Positions 17,591 through 27,400 of a stretch of 64,000 nucleotides of DNA are shown one piece after another; position 1 is the stretch's first letter; each line of letters begins with the position of its first letter. Location: NCBI RefSeq assembly GCF_018614195.1, contig NZ_JAGGOT010000064.1, forward strand, positions 20,650 to 84,649. The letters run 5' to 3'. The notes under the pieces were generated by a model that ran no database searches, was not told where the DNA came from, and saw only the letters and a list, made by a program, of their open reading frames with translations. The stretch is from Streptomyces sp. ISL-43. GTDB taxonomy: Bacteria; Actinomycetota; Actinomycetes; Streptomycetales; Streptomycetaceae. The position numbers and the translations under genes are program-made.

Positions 17591-17654
17591 GCGCCACAGG
17601 GTGGGACCGGACCGGCCGGCCGGGAAAGCGGGCGCCGGGCGAGTCGCCCGAGGC

Positions 17655-18629
17655 TCACCCGTCTGCCGCAGCCACGTCCCGCAGAAGCTGGGTGAAGGCC
17701 GCCTCGTCGACGACCGGGGTTCCGAAGGTCTTCGCCTTGACCGTCTTGGAGGTCGCCGAGTCGGGGTCGTTCGTCACGAGCAGGCTCGTGAGCCGCGACA
17801 AGCTCGTCGCGATGTGCAGGCCCGCCTCGACCGCGCGGTCCTCCAGCAGCTCCCGGTCCACCGAGGTGTCGCCGGAGAACGCGATCCGCATGCCCTGCTT
17901 GAGCGGCTTGCCGTCCGCGTACCGCCCCGGGTTCGGGTACGGGCACAGCGGCCGCTTGCGCGAAGGCCGCCAGCTCGAACCGGCACCGTAGGAGGCCTGG
18001 TACCCGACGCGCGGGACGGCGGGGGAGTCCGACCACTCCGTCAGTGGCCGGCATTCCAGCAGGGGCAGCCGTACGTTGTCCCGCGCGGCGTGGTGCAGGG
18101 ACGGACGGAACGCCTCCGCGAGGACGCGGGCGTCGTCGAGCGCGTGGTGCGCGCGCTGCTGGACCACGCCGAAGTGCGCGGCGAGCGACTCCAGCTTGTG
18201 GTTGGGCAGCGGGAGGTTCAGCTCCTTGGACAGGGCGATGGTGCACAGCCGCTGACGGACCGGCGCGGTCGCGGCGGCCCGGGCGTACTCGCGGGCGATC
18301 ATCTGCCAGTCGAAGATCGCGTTGTGCGCGACCAGCACCCGGTCGGCGAGCCGGGCGGCGAACTCCTCGGCGATGTCCTTGAAGAGCGGCGCGTCCTGGA
18401 GCATGTCGCTGGTCAGACCGTGGATCCACACGGGTCCGGGGTCCCGGAGCGGGTTGACCAGTGTGTACCAGTGGTCCTCGACGTTGCCCTGAGCGTCGAG
18501 CCGGTAGACGGCGGCGGAGATTATCCGGTCGTCGCGAGCGAGCCCGGTGGTCTCCACGTCGACGACCGCGTACCCCTGTGGGTACGCGGTCGGCCACATC
18601 GTCTCTGCGGTCGTACGGTCGGCGAGCAT
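17655..18629 (-). CDS. DEDDh 3'-5' exonuclease with C-terminal BRCT domain
   Basis: A 324-residue protein related to the DNA polymerase III epsilon subunit. Exo I is VVDVETTGL (about 24-32), Exo II HNAIFDWQMI (about 103-112) and Exo III HHALDDAR (about 163-170), giving a complete D-E-D-D-h set. The C-terminal 90 residues (LKQGMRIAFSGDT...LLVTNDPDSATSK...) form a BRCT domain, as in many actinobacterial relatives. It probably trims DNA ends in repair or replication. The start is ATG 18629 (MLADRTT); a GTG two codons upstream is also possible. Confidence 0.92.
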   Translation of the reverse strand: MLADRTTAETMWPTAYPQGYAVVDVETTGLARDDRIISAAVYRLDAQGNVEDHWYTLVNPLRDPGPVWIHGLTSDMLQDAPLFKDIAEEFAARLADRVLVAHNAIFDWQMIAREYARAAATAPVRQRLCTIALSKELNLPLPNHKLESLAAHFGVVQQRAHHALDDARVLAEAFRPSLHHAARDNVRLPLLECRPLTEWSDSPAVPRVGYQASYGAGSSWRPSRKRPLCPYPNPGRYADGKPLKQGMRIAFSGDTSVDRELLEDRAVEAGLHIATSLSRLTSLLVTNDPDSATSKTVKAKTFGTPVVDEAAFTQLLRDVAAADG

Positions 18630-18678
18630 GGTCACAGAGGATATCGGCCCGCGCCGACACCCGGTGCCCGATGTCCTC

Positions 18679-19391
18679 TCAGCCCAGCTCGGCCACGAGG
18701 TCCCCGGCGCTCGGCCGGACGAAGGCCCCGGGCGCTTCGCCTGCTCCGGGGAAGAGCCGGTAGGCCGTCCCCGAACCGCCCTCGGGGGCCACGCTCGCGC
18801 AGGTCAGCGCCAGGAACGCGCGCTTCCCGGCGGCCAGTTCGGCGGTATGCGCGTCCGCGTCCTCGCGGGGCCGGCGCTCCTCGGGCGGCTCCAGGGCCGC
18901 GATCCGGGAGGCGAAGGAGGCCGGTTCCTCGCCGGCGGAGGCCCGGTACAGCCACAGCTCGTCGAGCTGACCGGGCACGGCGTCCGCCGCAGGACGGCCA
19001 CCTCCCGGGTGCGGACCGCCGCCCGCCACACCGCGAGGTCCCACAGGGTCGTACGGGAGCCGGAGGCGAAGTGCGTCCACACGTCCGCGGCGACGACTCC
19101 GAGCCGGTCGCCGTGTGTGGATCGTAGGAGGAGTCGCGCGGGCCGTCCGCCGGCAGGGTCATGAACCCGGCGAAGGCGTCGCTCAGCTCCTCGAACGGCA
19201 CGTTGTCGCAGCTGAACACCAGCGGGACCGCGTACGCGTCCCCGTGTCCGGAGTCCAGGACGGCCGGCTCGTACGGATCCCCCTCGGCCAGGGCGAACCG
19301 GCGCAGCACCTCCGCCTCCAGCAGGGACACGGCCGCCCGGGCGAGCGGCACGGGCAGCGGCGGCCAGGGCGCCGTACAGCTCCCGGCTCAT
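18679..19391 (-). pseudogene. Frameshifted hypothetical gene
   Basis: Protein-like sequence runs through this stretch but in more than one reading frame. One segment (MPLARAAVSLLEAEVLRRFA... to DSSYDPHT) is in one frame, HGDRLGVVAADVWTHFASGS to REVAVLRR in a second, and DAVPGQLDELWLYRASAGEE to the stop in a third. Each junction (near 19115 and 18990) is explained by loss of one base, the first within a GTGTGT run. The opening MSRELYGALAA is in yet another frame relative to what follows, unless translation starts at the GTG at 19351. The intact protein would be about 220-235 residues. I do not recognise the family. Sequencing error is the alternative. Confidence 0.7.
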
Positions 19392-19431
19392 GGCATGGCC
19401 GCGTTCCAGCGGCCGTGCGGCGGCAAGCCGG

Positions 19432-20055
19432 TTACCTGCCTGGTGACAGCAGGGCCTGCACCAGCGAGCGGACGGACAGCAGGAACAGCCGCTCAGGGTC
19501 CACCGGCCGGGCCAGCGCGCGGGCGAGCGGCGGGTCGTGCGGGGCGCCGGAGGGGTCCCAGAGCTCGCTCTCGGCGGGGGACTGGGCGGGGGAGCGTTCG
19601 CGATTGCGCTCGACCAGGACGAAGCCGATGATCTGGAACTGGATCGCGCGCACCGCGTCGGCGGCCCGGGCCCCGCGCAGGCCGGCGGCGTGCACCTCGT
19701 GGACCAGGGCCTGCTGGGCGGGCAGGAACATCCGGTCGGTGAGGCCGCGCTCGTGGACCATCGCGATCAGGTGCGGGCGCTCGCGCAGTTCGCGGCGCAG
19801 GATCCGGGCGACCGAGAGGATCCGGTCGCCGGGGTTGCGGCCGACGGGCAGGATCGCGCCCATGTCCTGCACGGTCCGCTCCACGAGGGCGTCCAGCAGG
19901 GACTCGCGGTTGCCGACGTGCCAGTAGATGGAGGTCACCGCCGTGCCCAGCTCGGCGGCGAGCTTGCGCATGGTGAGGGCGGCCGGGCCGTGCTGTTTGA
20001 CGAGCGAGGCGGCCGCGTCCAGGACCTCGTCGCGCGTCAGCGTGGTTCTGGCCAT
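19432..20055 (-). CDS. TetR/AcrR family transcriptional regulator
   Basis: A 207-residue repressor. The N-terminal helix-turn-helix is clear (TRDEVLDAAASLVKQHGPAA then MRKLAAELGTAVTSIYWHVG, residues about 7-50), followed by a helical ligand-binding domain with ALVERTVQDMGAILPVG and RPHLIAMVHERGL. It diverges from the acetoacetate-decarboxylase-like operon. The palindrome TGTAACTGTGTTACA lies between them, so it most likely represses that operon and itself. The inducer is unknown, presumably an operon substrate or acyl-CoA derivative. Confidence 0.93.
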   Translation of the reverse strand: MARTTLTRDEVLDAAASLVKQHGPAALTMRKLAAELGTAVTSIYWHVGNRESLLDALVERTVQDMGAILPVGRNPGDRILSVARILRRELRERPHLIAMVHERGLTDRMFLPAQQALVHEVHAAGLRGARAADAVRAIQFQIIGFVLVERNRERSPAQSPAESELWDPSGAPHDPPLARALARPVDPERLFLLSVRSLVQALLSPGR

Positions 20056-20129
20056 GTCAGCCGTCCCAACTTTCTGTCGATCCGTCAGTTCAGTTACGTG
20101 CAGGGGTCTTTACCCTTCATCGGTGGCGG

Positions 20130-20144
20130 TGTAACTGTGTTACA
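20130..20144. promoter_or_regulatory. Candidate TetR operator
   Basis: TGTAAC-TGT-GTTACA is a perfect inverted repeat in the 140-bp divergent intergenic region. It lies 75 bp from the tetR start and about 50 bp from the start of the operon. Half-site and spacing suit a TetR dimer. Binding is inferred. Confidence 0.6.
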
Positions 20145-20195
20145 GAACCGCCCCAGCTACCGCTGGGAGGGGCCCCCGGAAGGGTGATGCGAGAG

Positions 20196-20993
20196 ATGAC
20201 ACGCGTACGGTACGGAGCGCGGACCGAAGCTGAGATCGCGGCGTCGCGCGAGAAGAGTTCCAAGCTCCCCGACATCTGGTCAACCGGTGTGGTGGCCGTC
20301 TGGGAGAGCGACCCGGACGTGGTGGCGGCGGTCCTCCCGCCGCCGCTGAAGCCCGCCGACCGGCCCCTGGTACGGGCCAACATCAGCAAGGTCGACCTGC
20401 CCGGCTATCCGCTCGGCGCCGGCTCCGTGGCCGTCGCGGCCCAGCACGGCGGGGTCGAGGGCTGGTATCCGCTGGTCATGCCGATGACCCACGAGCGCGC
20501 CCTGATCGGCGGCCGCGAGGTCTTCGGCGAGCCGAAGAAGCTCGGCGAGGTCACCGTCGAGCGCGAGGGCCTGGTCGTACGGGCCTCCCTCGCCCGGCAC
20601 GGGATCGCCTTCGTGGAGGTGCGCGGGGCGGTGGACCGCGAGCTGCCGCTCCCCGAGCCCACCACGAAGACCGACTTCTACTTCAAGTTCCTTCCGGCGG
20701 TGGACGGTTCGGGCTTCGACGCCGACCCGGTGCTCGTGCACTGCACCCGCAACGAGAAGGTCCGCAAGCTGGAGCACATCACCGGCGACGTCGTGCTCCG
20801 GGAGTCGATGTTCGACCCCATCGCCGACCTCCCCGTCCGCCGCCTCGTCGAACTCACCATCGGCGAGAAGACCACCGACCAGAAGGGCAAGGTCGTCGAG
20901 CGGGTCAGCGCCCAGGCCCTGCTCCCCTACATCCACCAGCGCTACGACGACCCCATGCAGATCCTGGACGGCCCCCCGGAAGGCAGCGTCTGA
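20196..20993 (+). CDS. Acetoacetate decarboxylase family protein
   Basis: A 265-residue protein of the acetoacetate-decarboxylase-like superfamily, whose members use a Schiff-base lysine for decarboxylation, hydration or aldol chemistry on keto acids. The characteristic segment GGREVFGEPKKLGEVTV contains the lysine pair where the catalytic Lys normally sits. ISKVDLPGYPLGAG and WYPLVMPMTHERALIGG match the fold's core strands. Start: ATG 20196 (MTRVRYGARTEAE); in-frame ATG 20187 or GTG 20184 are alternatives. It is the first gene of a four-gene operon; the SDR starts 1 bp after its stop. Confidence 0.88.
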   Translation: MTRVRYGARTEAEIAASREKSSKLPDIWSTGVVAVWESDPDVVAAVLPPPLKPADRPLVRANISKVDLPGYPLGAGSVAVAAQHGGVEGWYPLVMPMTHERALIGGREVFGEPKKLGEVTVEREGLVVRASLARHGIAFVEVRGAVDRELPLPEPTTKTDFYFKFLPAVDGSGFDADPVLVHCTRNEKVRKLEHITGDVVLRESMFDPIADLPVRRLVELTIGEKTTDQKGKVVERVSAQALLPYIHQRYDDPMQILDGPPEGSV

Positions 20994-20994
20994 C

Positions 20995-21879
20995 ATGCGA
21001 CTCGAACCAGGACAGGTGGCCGTCGTCACCGGAGCGGCCGGCGGCATCGGCCTCGCCATGGCCCGCCGCTTCGCCGCCGAGGGGCTGAAGGTCGTCCTCG
21101 CCGACGTGGAGGAGGGCGCCCTGCGCAAGGCCGCCGGCGAACTCGCGGCGGACGGCGCCGAAGTGCTCGCCGAGACCGTCGACGTCAGCGACCGCGACTC
21201 GGTGCTCTCGCTGGCCGACGCCGCGTACGAGGCCTTCGGCGCCGTGCACGTGCTCTGCAACAACGCGGGAGTCGGCTCCGGCGCCGAGGGCCGCATGTGG
21301 GAGCACGAGCCCAACGACTGGAAGTGGGCCTTCTCCGTCAACGTCTGGGGCGTCTTCCACGGCATCCAGGCCTTCGTCCCCCGCATGATCGCGGCCGGCG
21401 ACCCCGGCCACATCGTCAACACCTCCTCCGGCGACGGCGGCATCGCCCCGCTGCCCACCGCCTCCGTGTACGCGGTCACCAAGGCGGCCGTCGTCACCAT
21501 GACCGAGTCGCTCTACGCCCACCTGAAGGCGGAGGGCGCCGCCATCGGCGCCTCCGTCCTCTTCCCCGGACCGCACATGCTGCGCACCGGGCTGTGGGAG
21601 TCGCACCGCAACCGGCCCGACCGGTACGCGAAGGAGCGCCCGCGCAAGTCCCCGTACCGCAGCCTCGACCAGTACGAGGCCGCGATGAAGCAGGCCGGCC
21701 ACGAGGTGAACTTCACCCCCGTCGAGGACGTCGCCGACCACGTCGTGGACGGCATCCGCGCCGACCGCTTCTGGATGCTCCCCGACAGCGAGCACAGCGA
21801 CCGGCAGATCCGCGCCCGGTCGCAGTCGATGCTCGACCGCGCCAACCCCGCCTACCTGGAAAGCTTCATCCTTGACTGA
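20995..21879 (+). CDS. SDR family NAD(P)-dependent oxidoreductase
   Basis: A 294-residue classical short-chain dehydrogenase. The cofactor loop is TGAAGGIG (about 12-19), then NNAGVGSG, and the catalytic Ser/Tyr/Lys set is TSSGDGG...YAVTK. The C-terminal 80 residues are longer than the minimal SDR and rich in charged residues (ESHRNRPDRYAKERPRKSPY). It presumably oxidises or reduces a hydroxyl/keto intermediate in the pathway of its neighbours. The stop is 10 bp before the first amidohydrolase ATG. Confidence 0.93.
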   Translation: MRLEPGQVAVVTGAAGGIGLAMARRFAAEGLKVVLADVEEGALRKAAGELAADGAEVLAETVDVSDRDSVLSLADAAYEAFGAVHVLCNNAGVGSGAEGRMWEHEPNDWKWAFSVNVWGVFHGIQAFVPRMIAAGDPGHIVNTSSGDGGIAPLPTASVYAVTKAAVVTMTESLYAHLKAEGAAIGASVLFPGPHMLRTGLWESHRNRPDRYAKERPRKSPYRSLDQYEAAMKQAGHEVNFTPVEDVADHVVDGIRADRFWMLPDSEHSDRQIRARSQSMLDRANPAYLESFILD

Positions 21880-21889
21880 GGGTGCCCAC

Positions 21890-23185
21890 ATGAACGCTGA
21901 GAGCGCGTACGAAGACCCGTATCTGATCATCTCCTCCGACTGCCACGCGGGGCTGCCGACCGAGCAGTACCGCCCCTACCTGGACAGCGCGTTCCACGCG
22001 CAGTTCGACGAATTCCTCGGTGAGCGCGACGCCCGCCGCGCCGAGGCCACCCGCCTCGGCGTCCGCAACGAGGCCTTCGCCGAGAAGTGGTTCCACGACC
22101 ACGAGGAAGGCCTCAAGGGCGGCTGGGACGTCGCCCAGCGGCTGAAGGAGCTCGACGGCGACGGCGTGGCCGCCGAGGTCGTCTTCCCCGACGCCGACGC
22201 CGTGGACAGCCAGACCGCCGCCCCTTTCGGGGTGGGCCTCGGACTCTCCGGCGACCAGGACCCCGAACTCGGCATGGCCGGCGCCCAGGCGCACAACCGG
22301 TGGCTGGCCGAGTTCGTCTCCGAGAACCCCGAACGGCACTGCGGGGTCGCGCTGCTGCCCATCACCGGCGATCCGGACAAGGTCGTCGCCGAGATCCACC
22401 GCGCCAAGGCATCCGGGCTCGGCGCCCTGATGATCCCCGCGATGTGGGTGGACAAGGCGCCCTACCACGACCGCCGTTACGACCCGGTGTGGGCGGCCGC
22501 GGCCGAGACCCGGATGCCGATCGTCACCCACTCCGGATCCTCGCCGCGCCACGAGTACGGGGACCATCTGGGCATCTTCGTCTCCGAGGTCACCTGGTGG
22601 CCGGCCCGCCCGCTGTGGTTCCTGCTGTGGTCCGGGGTCTTCGAGCGCCACCCGGGGCTGAAGTTCGGCGTCGCCGAGTCGGGCTGCTGGTGGCTGCCGA
22701 ACCAGCTGTGGTTCATGGACCGGCTCTACCTCGGCGCGCACGGCGGCAAGAAGCTCTCGCCGTTCGAGGAGCTGAAGCGGCCACCGAGCGAGTACCTGGA
22801 CCGGCAGGTGTTCATCTGCGCCACCAACACCAAGCGGCGCGAGCTCGCCCAGCGCTACGAGATCGGCGTGGACAACATCCTGTGGGGCTCGGACTTCCCG
22901 CACCCCGAGGGGACCTGGCCGAACACCCGGAACTGGCTGAAGAAGACCTTCCACGACATCCCGGTCGAGGAGACCCGCCGGATGCTCGGCCTGGCCGCGG
23001 CGGACGTCTTCGGCTTCGACACCGAGAAGCTGGCGCCGATCGCCCGCCGCATCGGCCCCACCCCGGCGGAGCTCGGGCAGAGCGCGGACCAGGCGGCCGT
23101 CGAAGCCTCCTGGGCGCGCTCGCGCGAGGTGGGCCGGCACTGGCTGACCGACAACGACTTCCCGGTCCTGGGGGTGGACTCATGA
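21890..23185 (+). CDS. Amidohydrolase family 2 (ACMSD-like) protein, first of a pair
   Basis: A 431-residue TIM-barrel metal enzyme of the amidohydrolase-2 family, whose members include ACMSD-type decarboxylases as well as hydrolases. Metal-ligand regions are ISSDCHAGLP near the N-terminus, MPIVTHSGSSPRHEYG in the middle and WGSDFPHPEGTWPNT near the C-terminus, where the Asp is the usual catalytic residue. I chose the ATG at 21890 with GAGGGTGCC upstream, not the earlier TTG that overlaps the SDR. Its stop overlaps the next start. Decarboxylase versus hydrolase is undecided. Confidence 0.88.
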   Translation: MNAESAYEDPYLIISSDCHAGLPTEQYRPYLDSAFHAQFDEFLGERDARRAEATRLGVRNEAFAEKWFHDHEEGLKGGWDVAQRLKELDGDGVAAEVVFPDADAVDSQTAAPFGVGLGLSGDQDPELGMAGAQAHNRWLAEFVSENPERHCGVALLPITGDPDKVVAEIHRAKASGLGALMIPAMWVDKAPYHDRRYDPVWAAAAETRMPIVTHSGSSPRHEYGDHLGIFVSEVTWWPARPLWFLLWSGVFERHPGLKFGVAESGCWWLPNQLWFMDRLYLGAHGGKKLSPFEELKRPPSEYLDRQVFICATNTKRRELAQRYEIGVDNILWGSDFPHPEGTWPNTRNWLKKTFHDIPVEETRRMLGLAAADVFGFDTEKLAPIARRIGPTPAELGQSADQAAVEASWARSREVGRHWLTDNDFPVLGVDS

Positions 23186-24405
23186 CCACCGAGGACCGGT
23201 ACACGGTCATCTCGGCCGACTGCCACGCGGGCGCCGACCTGCTGGACTACAAGCCGTACCTGGAGAAGCGCCACCACGCCGACTTCGACGCCTGGGCCGC
23301 CACCTACGTGAACCCGTACGAGGACCTCCTCGCGGACACGGCGGACCGCAACTGGAACTCGCAGCGCCGGGTGACGGAGCTGGAAGCCGACGGGATCGTC
23401 GCGGAAGTCCTCTTCCCGAACACCATCCCGCCGTTCTTCCCCAAGGCCTCCCTGATGGCGCAGCCCCCGACGGCGGCCGAGTACGAGATGCGCTGGGCCG
23501 GGCTCCAGGCCCACAACCGGTGGCTGGCGGACTTCTGCGCGGACGCGCCGGGCCGCCGCGCGGGCGTGGTCCAGATCCTGCTGAACGACGTGGACGCGGC
23601 GGTCAAGGAGATCCGCCGCACCCGGAAGGCGGGTCTGACCGGCGGCATCCTGCTGCCCGGCGTCCCGCCCGGCTCCACCGTTCCGGAGCTCTACTCGGCC
23701 GTCTACGACCCGATCTGGGCGGTCTGCGACGAGCTGGACGTCCCGGTCAACCACCACGGCGGCTCGGCCTCGCCGCCGCTGGGCGACGAACCGGCGGCGC
23801 GGGCCGTCTTCATGGTGGAGACCACCTGGTTCTCGCACCGGGCCCTGTGGCACCTCATCTTCGGCGGGGCCTTCCGCCGCAACCCCGGGCTGAAACTGGT
23901 CCTGACGGAGCAGGGCTCCGGCTGGATCCCCGGCGTGGTCGAGATGCTGGACTACTACCACGGCCGCCTGGTCGCGGCGTCGGCCACCGCCGAGGCCAAG
24001 TTCGGGGCGGGCCTGGCGGAGTCGATGGGCAAGGGCCCCAGCGAGGTCTGGCGGGACAACTGCTTCGTGGGAGCGAGCTTCATGCGCCCCCACGAGGTCC
24101 CGCTGCGGGACCGGATCGGCCTCGACAAGATCATGTGGGGCAGCGACTACCCCCACGACGAGGGCACCACCCCCTTCTCCCGCGAGGGCCTGCGCATCGC
24201 CTACGCGGGCCTGCCGCGCGAGGAGGTCGCCGCCATGGTCGGCGGCAACGCGGCCCGTGTGTACGGCTTCGACCTCGCCCTCCTCGACGCGGTGGCCGCC
24301 AAGCACGGCCCCCTCGTCTCGGAGATCGCGCAGCCCCTGACGGAGGTCCCGGCGGCCGCCACCAGCCCGGCCTTCGCCCGAGGGGGCTCGGTCCGGGTCT
24401 GGTAG
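23182..24405 (+). CDS. Amidohydrolase family 2 protein, second of a pair
   Basis: A 407-residue paralogue of the preceding enzyme, with ISADCHAGADLLDYKPYL, LDVPVNHHGGSASPP and IMWGSDYPHDEGTTPFS at the metal/active-site positions. The ATG at 23182 overlaps the previous stop (ATGA), so the pair is translationally coupled and could form a heteromer or act in series. It is the last gene of the operon; the NACHT gene converges on it 23 bp away with no strong hairpin between them. Confidence 0.88.
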   Translation: MTTEDRYTVISADCHAGADLLDYKPYLEKRHHADFDAWAATYVNPYEDLLADTADRNWNSQRRVTELEADGIVAEVLFPNTIPPFFPKASLMAQPPTAAEYEMRWAGLQAHNRWLADFCADAPGRRAGVVQILLNDVDAAVKEIRRTRKAGLTGGILLPGVPPGSTVPELYSAVYDPIWAVCDELDVPVNHHGGSASPPLGDEPAARAVFMVETTWFSHRALWHLIFGGAFRRNPGLKLVLTEQGSGWIPGVVEMLDYYHGRLVAASATAEAKFGAGLAESMGKGPSEVWRDNCFVGASFMRPHEVPLRDRIGLDKIMWGSDYPHDEGTTPFSREGLRIAYAGLPREEVAAMVGGNAARVYGFDLALLDAVAAKHGPLVSEIAQPLTEVPAAATSPAFARGGSVRVW

Positions 24406-24428
24406 ACGCTGTGGCCCGCCGGAGCGGC

Positions 24429-27400
24429 TCAGTCCTTGCGGACGAGCCGTTCCGGCGGGATCAGCTCCGTCCCGCTCACGTGGGTGCCCCGGCGCACCTC
24501 GATGACGAGCTCGTCCAGGGGTGCGAGCGGCGAGAGGTCCACGGTCCCCAGGCACTCGCTCAGCACCAACCGGCGCAGCTCCCGGAACTCGCGGAGCGCC
24601 TCCAGCGTCCCCTCGAGGGCGCACCGGATCAGCACGAGCCGGCCCAGGCGCTCGTACGGCAGGAGCGCCGCGGCCGACACCGGCGCGGCATGCCGGATCT
24701 GCAGGCCTGCCAGGGCCGTGAGCGGCAGCTCGCGCACCAGCTGCCGGTACTGGGCGCTCCCGGCGACCGTCAGCGTCCGAACCCCCGGCCACCGCTCGAT
24801 CCCGTCGAGCGTCATCCGGCGGGCCCCCTGCCACAGGTGCAGCGCGGTCAGCGACTGGGCCGCCGGGACGTCCCCGATCCGCCGCTGCTCCGGCTCGAAG
24901 CCGATGACCAGGGAGCGCAGCCCCGCCGCTCCCGCCAGCGGGGCGAGCGAGAGCTCGTCCCGCAGGTAGCCGAAGGCGAGGCTGTCGGTCTCCAGCTCGG
25001 TCACCACCTCGATCCCGGTGACCTTCGGGCAGTCCAGCACGCCCAGATGCCGCAGCAGCGGCTGTCCGGCCAGCGGGGACAGATCTTCCAGCCGTGGATT
25101 GCGGTGCATGGTCAGCGACTCCAGGTCCCGCCGCAGCGCGATCTCCGGTGGGACCGGCCCGTCCCAGGTGACGTGCAGCCGGCGGACGTGCGGAAGCCGG
25201 TCCAGGGCCCGCAACTGGCCGGCCGTTCGCACGTGCAGGTGGGCCGTGCTCATGGGGGCGTCCGCGAGCACCGTGTCCGCGTACACGTCCACGGGAAACC
25301 GCCCCCAGGCATCGGACAGTTCGCGGGCGGCCTCGTAGCGGTCGTCCCTCCGGAAGCCCGCGATCACCTGGAGCGCCCGGTCGCCGCCGACCAGTGCGGC
25401 CGTACGGATCGTCGCGGCCGCCTCGCCCTCGATGAGCCCGGCCGGCTCCGGCAGCAGCTCCAGCACCAGTTCACCCGCCTTGGCCAGTTCCTCGGCCTGG
25501 CCCGGGGAGCGCGGGGGCAGCAGGAGCGCCGTTCGGGCCGTCACCTCGCGCCGGACCTCCGGCTCCAGCTCCGGCGCGTGCTCCAGGCAGGCCGCCGCGA
25601 GCAGCACGAGCCGACTGCGGTCGAGCTCGGAGCGATCGGCTCGCGCCAGCAACTGCCGGAGCAGATAGGCGCGTTCGTCGGGCCGTGCGTGCCCCACGGC
25701 CATCCGGACCACGTTGTCCCAGGTGTACTCGTGCGCGTTGCGCACCAGTACGCCGAAATCCCGTGCCTCCACTGCCGCCTTGGCGCCGAGATAGTCCTGG
25801 AAGGTCTGGTGGACGAACAGGACCGAGCCCGGTACCGGCTCGCGGAGCAGCCCGCTGCGGATCAGCAGGTGCCTGAACACCGTTTCCGCGCCGGCCTGAG
25901 CCTTGACCTGGGGCATGGAGTCGAGCGATTCGGCGATCATCCCGATCGCCTCCTCGGCGGACGCCTCCACCTGTCCGTTGCGGATCAGCCAGTAGGCGAG
26001 CCGCTGGAGCAGCAGGGTCTGCTCGTCGCGGCTGAGGTAGACGCCCTCGATCCCGGAGATGTCCCGTTCGCTGTCGCGGCGTATCAGCAGCATGTCCAGG
26101 GCAGTGTCGTAGAGCTCCTTGCGGGCCCGGGGCAGATGCATCCGGCGGTCCCGGTTCAGTGCGCACAGCAGGGCACACATCAGCGGGTTCGTCGCGAGCC
26201 TGCCCAGATCCCGGCGCGATCCCACGGCCTCCAGGAGCGCCTTCTCGTACCGGTCGAGCAGTTCCCGCTCCGGCCCCGCGCCCTCGCCGTCCGCCTCGGC
26301 CCGGGCGGAGGCGTGCCAGTGCGTGATGAAGGCGCCGACGTCGTCGCGGTCCATCGGCAACAGGGCGAGGGAGGAGAAGCCGTGGGCGGTCAGCCAGTCC
26401 TCCGGTACGGCCGAGTGGCGGGTGGTGACCACGAAGCGGGCGGCCGGGTACTCGGTGAGCAGGGCCCGCAGCCAGGATTCGGTCCTGTCGCGCAGCCGCG
26501 GAGATACCTCGTCCACTCCGTCGACCAGCACCAGCGCCCGCCCGGCGGAGAGGAGCCCGGTGACCCAGTCCTCCGGAGGCGACAGCGGGACTCCGGTCGC
26601 GTTGAGCCAGTCCTGCGGCCGGGGCAGTCCGACGGGGGAGTTGAAGGAGCGCAGCGGCAGGACGAAGGGCACCAGGCCGTTCCAGTCCCGCAGCTGGGGT
26701 CCGAAGCTGCTCCGGGCGGCGTTCAGGGCCAGCCACTTGACGAGGGTGCTCTTGCCCGAGCCGGCCGGGCCGCGCAGCAGTACCCGCTCCGTCGCGTTCA
26801 GGGCCACTTCGGCCTTCACCGACGTCTGCAGGCCGGGTTCTTCGAGGAGCTCCCCGCCGCTGACCGCGAGGCTGATGTAGGCGAGGTCCAGTGACCAGTC
26901 CTGGCGGGCCTGGCTGAGGGTCAGGCCGTACAGCTGGACCCGCCCCTGGGTTTTGGCCACGTGGTGCGCGTACCGCTCCTCGAAGGCCGCGGCCCCGCCG
27001 GTCCCGGCGCCTCCGCCCGGCGGATCCTGAGGCCCGCCTCCGCCCGGCGGATCCTGAGGCCCGCCTCCGCCCGGCGGATCCTGAGGCCCGCCTCCGCCCG
27101 GCGGATCCTGAGACCCGCCCCCGCCCGGCGGATCCTGAGACCCGCCTCCGCCCGGCGGATCCTGAGACCCGCCCCCTGCCTCGCCCGTCGTGTCCCGCGC
27201 CGGCCCGGCCGGCGACCCGGGCGGCCCCGCCACGGCGTGCGCGCGGCACAGCGCGAGCAGTTCCCGGTAGGCGCCCTCTGCCGCCGGGCTCAGGGCCGCG
27301 CCCGGCGGGGGCGCCGGGTCGGCCGCCGCGCCCGCCCGGGCGGGGTCCGCCGCGAAGAGGGCCCGGGCCTCCTTCGCTCCCAGCGCGGCGAACGCCTCGC

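Noticed and set aside
23520..26894. A 1124-codon plus-strand open frame across the amidohydrolase and NACHT genes
   Set aside because: No recognisable domain; its codon positions have the GC pattern of an off-frame read, whereas the NACHT motifs are on the minus strand.
27010..27171. CRISPR array
   Set aside because: The 27-bp units are directly adjacent with no spacers, keep the reading frame and encode a Gly/Pro linker.
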